From JARIHC01 sp035692985 (GTDB taxonomy: Bacteria > Patescibacteriota > Saccharimonadia > Saccharimonadales > UBA4665): 27,971 nucleotides of DNA. The notes under the pieces are model-generated. The model worked only from the letters and a program-made list of their open reading frames with translations. It was not told the origin of the DNA and ran no database searches. Positions 22,713-27,971 of the stretch are shown here, one piece after another (positions within the stretch are counted from its first letter, which is position 1; every line of letters begins with the position of its first letter). Location: assembly GCA_035692985.1 (NCBI GenBank), contig DASSHG010000008.1, forward strand, positions 1 to 27,971, given 5' to 3'. Both the position numbers and the translations under genes were made by a program.

Positions 22713-22742
22713 ATGACTAAAACCAACTGGGAGATTAGTTAA
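22713..22742 (+). CDS. Leaderless nine-codon ORF before the FKBP gene
   Basis: It encodes MTKTNWEIS and ends TAA two bases before the FKBP ATG. The TAAAAT box ends 7 nt upstream, so it would be the first, leaderless start on the transcript. Its codons include TGGGAG, which doubles as a weak Shine-Dalgarno for FKBP at about 11 nt. A translational-coupling role is inferred. Confidence 0.4.
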   Translation: MTKTNWEIS

Positions 22743-22744
22743 TT

Positions 22745-23278
22745 ATGGCGCGCAAGCGGGAGCGGCTGTTCGCTGGTTTTTTCGCGGCTTTGTTTTTGAT
22801 TACCTCGTCGGCATTGGCTATAGTGGTTATTTACACCATGGCAACCCAGAATAAAAAACCCGCTGACAGCAGCCAGCAGCAAACCCAGCAACCCAAAAAC
22901 CAATTAACCGGCACGCAGCTGCCCGGTTTCGCGCCAACCAGTACGCCGTTAACCCAGCTACAGGCCACCGACACCAAACCGGGTACCGGCGCCACCGTCA
23001 AAGCCGGCGATACGGTCACCGTCGATTATGAAGGCGCGGTCATGAGTACCGGCAAGATATTTGACGCCTCAGCCGACCACGGCGGGCCGCAGCCCCTTTC
23101 ACTTAGCCAGGTGATTGCCGGCTGGTCGCAAGGTATTCCGGGTATGAAAGTCGGCGGCACCCGCCGCTTGCTAATACCGGCCGCCCTGGCTTACGGGCCG
23201 CAACCGCCGCAAGGTTCCGGCATACCGGCTAACGCCGATCTGGTGTTCGACGTTACCGTCCAAAAAATCGGCAAATAG
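22745..23278 (+). CDS. Membrane-anchored FKBP-type peptidyl-prolyl isomerase
   Basis: The 177-aa protein has a basic N-terminus, a signal-anchor helix (about 10-32), a Gln/Pro/Ser-rich linker and a C-terminal FKBP domain. Conserved features are VTVDYEGAVMSTGKIFDAS, the active-site loop SQVIAGWSQGIPGMKVGG, RRLLIPAALAYG and the last strand LVFDVTVQKI. It should catalyse cis-trans isomerisation of Xaa-Pro bonds in proteins outside the membrane. Transcribed from its own promoter with a nine-codon leader ORF; the next unit starts after a 230-base regulatory gap. Confidence 0.92.
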   Translation: MARKRERLFAGFFAALFLITSSALAIVVIYTMATQNKKPADSSQQQTQQPKNQLTGTQLPGFAPTSTPLTQLQATDTKPGTGATVKAGDTVTVDYEGAVMSTGKIFDASADHGGPQPLSLSQVIAGWSQGIPGMKVGGTRRLLIPAALAYGPQPPQGSGIPANADLVFDVTVQKIGK

Positions 23279-23302
23279 GAGCCAAGTGGGGTAAAAAGCA
23301 CA

Positions 23303-23340
23303 ATATATAGCGTCTTGATTTTACCGCAAGCGCTATATAT
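23303..23340. promoter_or_regulatory. Long inverted repeat overlapping the redox-operon promoter
   Basis: ATATATAGCG (23303-23312) is perfectly complementary to CGCTATATAT (23331-23340). The arms extend inward with CTTG/CAAG after one bulged T, leaving a nine-base loop. The repeat contains the -35 and overlaps the -10, so it suits an operator; as RNA it could also end FKBP transcripts. A competing pair, GGTAAAA (23290-23296) with TTTTACC (23319-23325), would use the same loop. Confidence 0.6.
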
Positions 23341-23343
23341 AAT
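23315..23343 (+). promoter_or_regulatory. Promoter TTGATT-17-TATAAT of the glutaredoxin operon
   Basis: TTGATT (23315-23320), a 17-nt spacer and TATAAT (23338-23343). Predicted start near 23350, giving a leader of about 160 nt, the longest in the window. Confidence 0.7.
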
Positions 23344-23349
23344 CTTAGG

Positions 23350-23508
23350 CATAGCCAGAATCATTCTGCTAGCCGCACTTACACGAGTGCACAATAAAAA
23401 CCATAAGTAAAAGTCGGAAAGTGGGCAGGTCGTTCTTCGGGAAAAGAACGGTCCGGGTAGCTTGCTCTCTCCGAATAAAACCAAAGCATCCATACGGAGG
23501 GGATCAAA
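23350..23508 (+). promoter_or_regulatory. Structured 5' leader with sequestered ribosome-binding site
   Basis: Hairpins visible in order: AGAAT/ATTCT, GCACT/AGTGC, CGTTCTT/AAGAACG (7 bp), and an eight-pair stem between TCTCTCCG (23466-23473) and CGGAGGGG (23495-23502, two G-T pairs). The last arm contains the strong Shine-Dalgarno GGAGGGG, 6 nt before the ATG at 23509, so the stem would hide it. I match it to no known riboswitch class; redox, metal or temperature control is possible. Confidence 0.5.
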
Positions 23509-23757
23509 ATGGTCAAAAACATCACAATCTTCACAAGCAACACCTGCGCTTACTGCCAGATGGTCAAAAAATATCTCGGCGCCAAAGGTATGAGTTACGA
23601 CGAAGTTAACATTGACGAGCATCCTCATCGTCAGGCTGAAGCCATGCAGATGAGCGGTGCCACCACCGTGCCGGTCACCGTGGTTACTAAAGGTGACGAC
23701 AGCCGGGAAGTTGTCGTTGGCTACAACTTAGCTAAATTAGCTCCGGCATTGGTCTAA
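23509..23757 (+). CDS. Glutaredoxin-like redox protein (CAYC active site)
   Basis: The 82-aa thioredoxin-fold protein has the active site SNTCAYCQMVKKYL (Cys13, Cys16) and the cis-proline segment ATTVPVTVV (Pro55), as in NrdH/mycoredoxin-type glutaredoxins. Size is normal. Such proteins pass electrons to ribonucleotide reductase or reduce mixed disulfides. The thioredoxin-reductase-like gene starts 24 bp downstream, so that enzyme is its likely reductant, as for NrdH. It has the strongest ribosome-binding site in the window, placed in a sequestering stem, suggesting control of translation. Confidence 0.9.
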   Translation: MVKNITIFTSNTCAYCQMVKKYLGAKGMSYDEVNIDEHPHRQAEAMQMSGATTVPVTVVTKGDDSREVVVGYNLAKLAPALV

Positions 23758-23781
23758 TTTTCGCGGCGCCTGAACTAGCGT

Positions 23782-24738
23782 ATGAGCGACACCAAAACCT
23801 CTGAACACGATGTAGTGATTATTGGCGCCGGTCCAGCCGCGCTGACGGCGGCTATTTATACGACACGCGAGGATATTGAGACGTTGCTGTTTGAGCGCGG
23901 TGTGGTCGGCGGCTTAGCAGCTGTAACTGACAAGATTGATAACTATCCCGGCTTCCCCGAAGGCGTTGAAGGCCTGAAGCTGGCTGGCGACCTGCAAAAG
24001 CAGGCCGAACGGTTCGGGGCGGTGATTGAGCTGGGCGAAGTCAGCGCCATCGAAGACCAGGGTGACTGGAAATTACTCAAGACGACCGAGGGTGACATGA
24101 AAGCCCGTGCCGTACTTATAGCCACTGGCAGCGATTATAAAAAGATCGGCGTGCCCGGTGAAGAGGAATTTTACGCCCGCGGCGTGCACTACTGTGCGAC
24201 CTGCGATGGTGCTTTTTACCGCGACAAGCGTCTGGTGGTGGTCGGCGGCGGCAACTCGGCCTTCCAGGAGGCATTATTTTTGACTCGCTTTGCTTCGCAC
24301 ATTGATTTACTGGTGCGCTCCACCGTCAAAGCCAGCGACGTGCTGGAAGATGAGATGCAGAAATTTGTTGACGATGGCAAAGTGACAGTACACTTGAACA
24401 CCACGACGGATGAGATTGTCGGCAAAGACAAAGCAGTGACCAAAGTCATCGGCACCAAAGACGGCGAAAAAGTTGAGTTTGAGACGGACGGCGTGTTCGT
24501 GTTTGTCGGCCTCAAGCCTAATTCGCAGTTCTTGAAAGACTCGCCCGTCAAGCTGGATGACATCGGTTTCGTGAAAACCAACCAAGATTTAGAAACGGCT
24601 ATGCCAGGTGTGTTCGCGGCTGGCGATATCCGCTCCGGCGCCACCATGCAGATCGCTAGCGCTGCCGGCGAGGGAGCCACCGCCGCGCTCAAAATCCGCG
24701 AATACCTGGAAGGCCGCCCTCACCCCGTGCAGAACTAG
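23782..24738 (+). CDS. trxB: Thioredoxin-disulfide-reductase-like flavoprotein
   Basis: The 318-aa protein has the FAD fold VVIIGAGPAALTAAIYT (about 11-27), the redox motif CATC (Cys138, Cys141), the second dinucleotide fold VVVGGGNSAFQEALFL and the C-terminal FAD motif AAGDIRSG. These place it in the low-molecular-weight thioredoxin reductase family, which moves electrons from a donor to a thioredoxin-like protein, here probably the adjacent glutaredoxin-like protein. Odd point: the usual NADPH 2'-phosphate motif (HRRxxxR) after the second fold is replaced by LLVRSTVKAS, so the donor may be NADH or something else. No Shine-Dalgarno motif is seen; expression probably comes from the upstream promoter. 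Confidence 0.9.
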   Translation: MSDTKTSEHDVVIIGAGPAALTAAIYTTREDIETLLFERGVVGGLAAVTDKIDNYPGFPEGVEGLKLAGDLQKQAERFGAVIELGEVSAIEDQGDWKLLKTTEGDMKARAVLIATGSDYKKIGVPGEEEFYARGVHYCATCDGAFYRDKRLVVVGGGNSAFQEALFLTRFASHIDLLVRSTVKASDVLEDEMQKFVDDGKVTVHLNTTTDEIVGKDKAVTKVIGTKDGEKVEFETDGVFVFVGLKPNSQFLKDSPVKLDDIGFVKTNQDLETAMPGVFAAGDIRSGATMQIASAAGEGATAALKIREYLEGRPHPVQN

Positions 24739-24744
24739 TTGTGC

Positions 24745-24774
24745 TTGCACGATTGCCGATAACGGCGTTACATT
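24745..24774 (+). promoter_or_regulatory. Promoter TTGCAC-18-TACATT of the cyclopropane synthase gene
   Basis: TTGCAC (24745-24750), 18 nt, TACATT (24769-24774), then 6 nt (GTTAGT) to the ATG at 24781. Predicted leaderless. Confidence 0.6.
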
Positions 24775-24780
24775 GTTAGT

Positions 24781-25899
24781 ATGAGCAATAGTTCCAAACA
24801 AACCGTCGAACAATTACTGTCTCTGGCCGACGTCAAAATTGATGGACGCCGGGCTTTCGATATCAAAGTCAACGACGAGCGGCTTTACGACCGAGTGTTA
24901 CGACATGGCACGCTGGGTCTGGGCGAGGCCTACATGGACGGCTGGTGGGAGGCTAAGCGCGTAGACGAGCTGATCAGCCGGCTGTTAACGGCTAACTTGC
25001 GCGACAAGGCCAAAATCAGCCCGTCGATGGCTTTAAATTTCGCTACAGGCTACGTATTAAACCGCCAGTCGGTTAAACGGGCTCGGCATAATGCCGCCCA
25101 TCACTACAACATTGGCAATGACCTATATGAGCGCATGTTAGATAAACGAATGATTTACAGTTGCGGCTACTGGCGGAATGCCAAAACATTAGATGAAGCC
25201 CAAACCGCCAAGCTCGACCTGGTTTGCCGCAAATTGCATTTGAAAAAAGGCATGAAACTGCTTGACATCGGCTGTGGCTGGGGCGGTTTCGCCGAGTACG
25301 CCGCCCGTCAGTACGGTGTGGTTGTCACCGGCATCTCACCGGCCGCCGAACAGGTCAAACTGGCCAAAAAACGCACCAAGGGCCTGCCGGTCACCATTTT
25401 GCAAAAAGATTACCGTCACATGACCGGCTCGTTTGACCGTATTGTTTCCATAGGCATGCTGGAACATGTCGGGCCTAAAAACTACGGCGCCTTTTTTAAG
25501 CGCTGCCACCGGCTACTAAAAGACGGCGGCATCATGCTGCATCACACCATCGGCAGCAACCGCTCGACGCGGGCCACCGAACCCTGGATCGATAAATATA
25601 TTTTTCCGGGCGGAGTCATCCCGGCGATTGCCCAAATAGCCGGCGCGGTCGAAAAACGGCTCATCGTAGAAGATATCCATAATTTCGGCCCATACTACGA
25701 CCGGACACTGATGGCCTGGCACGCTAATTTTGTAAAACACTATCCGGAGATCAGCGACCATTATGACGAACGCTTTTACCGCATGTGGAACTATTATTTG
25801 TTATCTTGCGCCGGGGCTTTCCGGGCCCGCCATCTGCAACTCTGGCAAATCGTGATGCGCAAGATCGAAACCGCCGATGTCTACGAAGCGGTGCGGTAA
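24781..25899 (+). CDS. cfa: Cyclopropane-fatty-acyl-phospholipid synthase
   Basis: The 372-aa protein has the small N-terminal domain (LGLGEAYMDGWWEAKRVDEL) and a SAM-dependent methyltransferase domain. Markers are AHHYNIGNDLYERMLDKRM, MIYSCGYW, the SAM motif LLDIGCGWGGFAEYA (about 160-174) and SIGMLEHVGPKNYG. It adds methylene from SAM across double bonds of acyl chains in membrane phospholipids. Length and order match the full Cfa family. If the organism is a Saccharibacterium lacking fatty-acid synthesis, this would remodel scavenged host lipids. Leaderless from its own promoter; convergent with the FNR-like gene, with 3 bp between stops. Confidence 0.94.
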   Translation: MSNSSKQTVEQLLSLADVKIDGRRAFDIKVNDERLYDRVLRHGTLGLGEAYMDGWWEAKRVDELISRLLTANLRDKAKISPSMALNFATGYVLNRQSVKRARHNAAHHYNIGNDLYERMLDKRMIYSCGYWRNAKTLDEAQTAKLDLVCRKLHLKKGMKLLDIGCGWGGFAEYAARQYGVVVTGISPAAEQVKLAKKRTKGLPVTILQKDYRHMTGSFDRIVSIGMLEHVGPKNYGAFFKRCHRLLKDGGIMLHHTIGSNRSTRATEPWIDKYIFPGGVIPAIAQIAGAVEKRLIVEDIHNFGPYYDRTLMAWHANFVKHYPEISDHYDERFYRMWNYYLLSCAGAFRARHLQLWQIVMRKIETADVYEAVR

Positions 25900-25902
25900 G
25901 CA

Positions 25903-26610
25903 CTAAATGGCGTCGTAGTTGGGGAATTCGTCGCTGACAATTTGATTTTTCGCTATGCCGGCTTTATGCAAATCCTTAGCTAGAGCCTGGACCATCGGCT
26001 CGGGTCCGGATATGTAAACCAGCGTATCTTCGGTAGGTTTCTCTAAGCCTAGGATTAGCTCAGCGCTCAGCTGGCCGCGCTCACCGCCCCAGGAATCAGA
26101 CGGCTCGCCAACCACTATGGTCGGCTCCACGCCGGCCTCACGGAAAGTATCTTGAAAAACGATTTCGTCTTCATTGCGCACGCCATAGAGCAGCTTGATG
26201 GGTCGTTCCTCGACGGTGTCGGATAACCATTTCAGCATGCTATGAAATGGCGTAACACCAATGCCGCCGGCGACGAAGACCAGAGGAGTTTGGATAAGTT
26301 TGGGCAGGACGAAGTCGCCCATCGGCTCGGCCGCTTCCAGTATGGTGCCGGGCTTCAGGCCAAACAAAGCCTTTTTAAACGAGCTGCTTTTATCGTCGCC
26401 AGCGTATTTGGTAGTGATGGTCAAAAATTCGTCGGTCGGTGAAGATGACAGCGTGAACCACCGCTTGGTGCCACGCTTATCGTGGTGCTGGTGCGGAATG
26501 TGCAGCTCGGTATATTGGCCGGCCGTGTAGTGCACCGCTTGTTCTGGCTTGAAATAAAACGTCCGAATGTTCTCGGCTTCCGGCTCAGAACGTATAAAAG
26601 TCACTTGCAT
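25903..26610 (-). CDS. FNR-like FAD/NAD(P) oxidoreductase
   Basis: The 235-aa protein has the flavin-binding motif RWFTLSSSP (50-58), the nucleotide-binding GGIGVTPFHSML (about 115-126) and the C-terminal SGPEPMVQAL, the order of ferredoxin-NADP+ reductase/flavodoxin-reductase proteins. It lacks a 2Fe-2S ferredoxin domain and ends at about the catalytic core, so it must pass electrons to a separate partner, which is not obvious here. The start ATG (26610-26608) is preceded by TATACT with a 6-nt spacer. Convergent with cfa; the GDPD gene ends 14 bp upstream on the same strand. Confidence 0.9.
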   Translation of the reverse strand: MQVTFIRSEPEAENIRTFYFKPEQAVHYTAGQYTELHIPHQHHDKRGTKRWFTLSSSPTDEFLTITTKYAGDDKSSSFKKALFGLKPGTILEAAEPMGDFVLPKLIQTPLVFVAGGIGVTPFHSMLKWLSDTVEERPIKLLYGVRNEDEIVFQDTFREAGVEPTIVVGEPSDSWGGERGQLSAELILGLEKPTEDTLVYISGPEPMVQALAKDLHKAGIAKNQIVSDEFPNYDAI

Positions 26611-26616
26611 ATGTAT

Positions 26617-26622
26617 AGTATA
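26617..26622 (-). promoter_or_regulatory. -10 box (TATACT) of the FNR-like gene
   Basis: The minus strand reads TATACT, 6 nt (ATACAT), ATG. The box lies immediately beyond the stop of the GDPD gene. Confidence 0.65.
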
Positions 26623-26624
26623 AC

Positions 26625-27275
26625 TTATTTTTCAAAGCGGTTGGGATAATCGGTGATGACACCTGCCAAGCCCCACTTGGCCCAGCGTCGCGCTTTGGCC
26701 GGATTGTTCAAGGTGTATGCGTATAGCTGCTTGTCGCTGTTTTTGAAACCGCGGATGAAACCCCACCACAGCCACCGCTGGTTCATAAAAACTTTCTTGG
26801 TGCCGAGCTGGCGCATTCGCCGCGATGCCCGTACCCCTGACCACTTTTCGATGACTATTTTTTCAGTTTCCGGCAAAGCTGACTGGAGTTCCAGTAGTGT
26901 TTTTTGGCTGGAGGAGGCCAGACTGATATCGTCCCGTTTAGTTTTCTTCAGAATCGCGACCACCGGCTTGACTGGTTCGTCCGGCTTGACCTCTATGACG
27001 AGCGGCGTCTTAGAGTCGATAGCCAGCGCGGCCTCCAGGGTGGCCAGGTCGGGCTTATGCGCCCGCAATTCTTCATATTCGGTGCCGCTGATCTTAATTT
27101 TTACGCCGTTGGCGTTGGTGATTTCCGGATTATGGTGCAAAATCACGACACCATCCCTCGTAACTCGTACATCGAACTCCAGCATGTCGACGTGATGCTC
27201 CAGCCCTTTTCGCAGACTGGCGATGGTATTTTCCGGAGCCAGACCTTTGGAGCCGCGGTGGCCAATTATTTTCAT
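26625..27275 (-). CDS. Glycerophosphodiester phosphodiesterase
   Basis: The 216-aa protein starts MKIIGHRG and carries the GDPD motifs: HRG (His6, Arg7), PENT (Glu15), EFDVRVTRDG (Glu32, Asp34) and the catalytic ILHHNPE (about 44-50), then VIEVKP and a late YAYTLNNP...GVITDYP typical of the fold. It hydrolyses glycerophosphodiesters to glycerol-3-phosphate and an alcohol, which fits salvage of host phospholipid products. No signal peptide is seen, so it is cytoplasmic. The start is set by TACACT 9 nt upstream; a longer in-frame start would overlap the divergent ppa gene. Confidence 0.92.
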   Translation of the reverse strand: MKIIGHRGSKGLAPENTIASLRKGLEHHVDMLEFDVRVTRDGVVILHHNPEITNANGVKIKISGTEYEELRAHKPDLATLEAALAIDSKTPLVIEVKPDEPVKPVVAILKKTKRDDISLASSSQKTLLELQSALPETEKIVIEKWSGVRASRRMRQLGTKKVFMNQRWLWWGFIRGFKNSDKQLYAYTLNNPAKARRWAKWGLAGVITDYPNRFEK

Positions 27276-27284
27276 CTTAAAGAT

Positions 27285-27290
27285 AGTGTA
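27285..27290 (-). promoter_or_regulatory. -10 box (TACACT) of the GDPD gene
   Basis: The minus strand reads TACACT, 9 nt, ATG. It shares 2 bp with the divergent ppa -10 box. Confidence 0.55.
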
Positions 27291-27294
27291 CAAT
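27289..27294 (+). promoter_or_regulatory. -10 box (TACAAT) of ppa
   Basis: TACAAT is followed by 6 nt (ATTCTC) and the ATG at 27301. Its -35 region would lie inside the GDPD coding sequence. Confidence 0.6.
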
Positions 27295-27300
27295 ATTCTC

Positions 27301-27831
27301 ATGGCTGATTTTAACCAAGTTCTAACACCGGGCGATTATCGAGACGGCAAGGTCAACACCGTGGTGGAGATTCCGCAGGGCAGCACCCTGAAGATTGAGT
27401 GGGACCGCAAGCGGGCTGCTTTCGTGCTGGACCGCGTGGAACCGGCTATCTACGCTAAACCGGTCAATTACGGTTTCATACCGCAGACCCTAGACGAAGA
27501 CGGCGATGAGCTGGACACCCTGGTGGTCTGTGCTGAGCCGATCCCGACCGGCGTCTGGCTAGAGGCTAAAGTTATCGGTGTGCTTAATTTCGAAGATGAT
27601 GGCGATATGGACTATAAAATCGTCGTCGTACCGGTTGATGACCGCAACACCGGCGATCATATCAGACATTTGCGTGATTTGGGCGGCCGTTGGCAGCAGC
27701 AGATCGAGGAGCACTTCAAGCACTACAAAGACCTGAAAAAGCCCGGCTCAACCAAAGTGCTCGGCTGGGGCGACAACGAAGAAGCCAAAAAGGTCATCGC
27801 CGAGTCCATCGAACGATATCAAAAGCAGTAA
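27301..27831 (+). CDS. ppa: Inorganic pyrophosphatase (family I)
   Basis: The 176-aa enzyme hydrolyses pyrophosphate to phosphate, pulling biosynthetic reactions forward. The family I signature DGDELDTLVV (about 67-76, Glu in place of the common Pro) binds catalytic metals, preceded by VNYGFIPQTLDED; PVDDRNTGDHI and FKHYKDLKKPG give the remaining active-site Asp, Tyr and Lys. Length is typical. The ATG at 27301 is chosen over an in-frame start 26 codons earlier, because the -10 box lies between them. Divergent from GDPD with only 25 bp between start codons. Confidence 0.95.
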   Translation: MADFNQVLTPGDYRDGKVNTVVEIPQGSTLKIEWDRKRAAFVLDRVEPAIYAKPVNYGFIPQTLDEDGDELDTLVVCAEPIPTGVWLEAKVIGVLNFEDDGDMDYKIVVVPVDDRNTGDHIRHLRDLGGRWQQQIEEHFKHYKDLKKPGSTKVLGWGDNEEAKKVIAESIERYQKQ

Positions 27832-27832
27832 T

Positions 27833-27971
27833 ATGCTGTCAGATATTTTAGGGCGTTATCTAAAGTTTTATTCTGAGGAGAGTGGCAATTTTGCTTTATT
27901 GCAAAAACAACTAAATAACAAAGATGCGTTAAATGACCGGCGTAATTTTAACGGACACATAACTGCCAGTG
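27833..27971 (+). CDS. Probable NUDIX hydrolase, N-terminal fragment (cut by window end)
   Basis: ATG one base after the ppa stop opens a frame that stays open to the window edge (46 codons). It begins MLSDILGRYLKFYSEESG and reaches RRNFNGHITAS, a segment I associate with the start of the NUDIX fold in short hydrolases (R-x-NF-x-GH-x-TAS). The NUDIX box itself is outside the window, so the family call is tentative. The codon style is AT-richer than ppa. Probably cotranscribed with ppa, perhaps with pyrophosphate-related nucleotide clean-up in common. Confidence 0.55.
   Translation, partial: MLSDILGRYLKFYSEESGNFALLQKQLNNKDALNDRRNFNGHITAS

Noticed and set aside
23400..23480. Resemblance of the glutaredoxin leader to a 4.5S/SRP RNA or RNase P fragment
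   Set aside because: Short G-rich runs look similar, but the SRP core (GGAAG / AGCA loops) and the RNase P conserved blocks are missing; a cis-regulatory leader is simpler.
1..27971. Alternative genetic code (UGA as Gly, as in Gracilibacteria)
   Set aside because: TGA ends pheS, rmuC, fur, the hydrolase and others at the expected family lengths and in coupled overlaps, and no gene here needs TGA read-through.

Overview
The window reads as a chromosomal segment of a host-associated ultra-small bacterium of the Patescibacteria/CPR, most likely Saccharibacteria (TM7). This is inferred from the very tight packing with overlapping genes, the DUF5674-type and four-helix-bundle genes between pheS and pheT, and an envelope and lipid gene set suited to scavenging. 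Many genes end cleanly at TGA inside coupled overlaps, so the standard bacterial code applies, not the UGA=Gly code of Gracilibacteria. The taxonomic call comes from family recognition and has not been tested.

Layout. (1) 1-1012: the 3' part of typA/BipA and a small convergent coiled-coil gene. (2) 1180-6588: a visibly AT-richer defence island. It holds an OLD-family ATPase-TOPRIM protein, a type II restriction-modification pair (beta-class adenine methyltransferase plus PD-(D/E)xK nuclease), and a divergent two-gene unit of an SMC-like ATPase with a separate TOPRIM/DUF4276-type protein. It sits between typA and tgt. (3) 6688-16226: tgt, a small membrane protein, a CNNM/CBS transporter, an alpha/beta hydrolase with 3-methyladenine glycosylase, a TerC-like DUF475 protein, a Fur-family regulator divergent from a ZIP transporter, an L,D-transpeptidase, RmuC and a GH63-like glycosidase. 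(4) 16327-17450: a dihydroorotate dehydrogenase-like gene and a tiny convergent ORF, both with strong Shine-Dalgarno sequences. (5) 17609-22702: a translationally coupled operon pheS / DUF5674 / 106-aa protein / four-helix-bundle protein / pheT / NUDIX. (6) 22713-25899: membrane-anchored FKBP, a glutaredoxin-like protein behind a structured leader, a thioredoxin-reductase-like protein and a cyclopropane-fatty-acid synthase. (7) 25903-27971: an FNR-like oxidoreductase, a GDPD phosphodiesterase, inorganic pyrophosphatase and the start of another NUDIX gene.

The strongest signal that gene names do not explain is regulatory. About eighteen transcription units have a TANNNT -10 hexamer ending only 6-11 nt before the initiator ATG, so their mRNAs should be leaderless or nearly so. 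The leadered exceptions mostly carry strong Shine-Dalgarno motifs or structured leaders. Within this pattern lie mirror-image divergent promoters (fur/ZIP sharing one palindromic TTGCAA; GDPD/ppa with overlapping -10 boxes), short near-leaderless peptides coupled to membrane-protein genes, a redox operon whose leader can sequester its own ribosome-binding site, and a chain of micro-ORFs in the phe operon, one of which looks like a duplicated pheS tail.

No gap without a gene exceeds 300 bases. No tRNA, rRNA, CRISPR array, IS element or attachment site was recognised.
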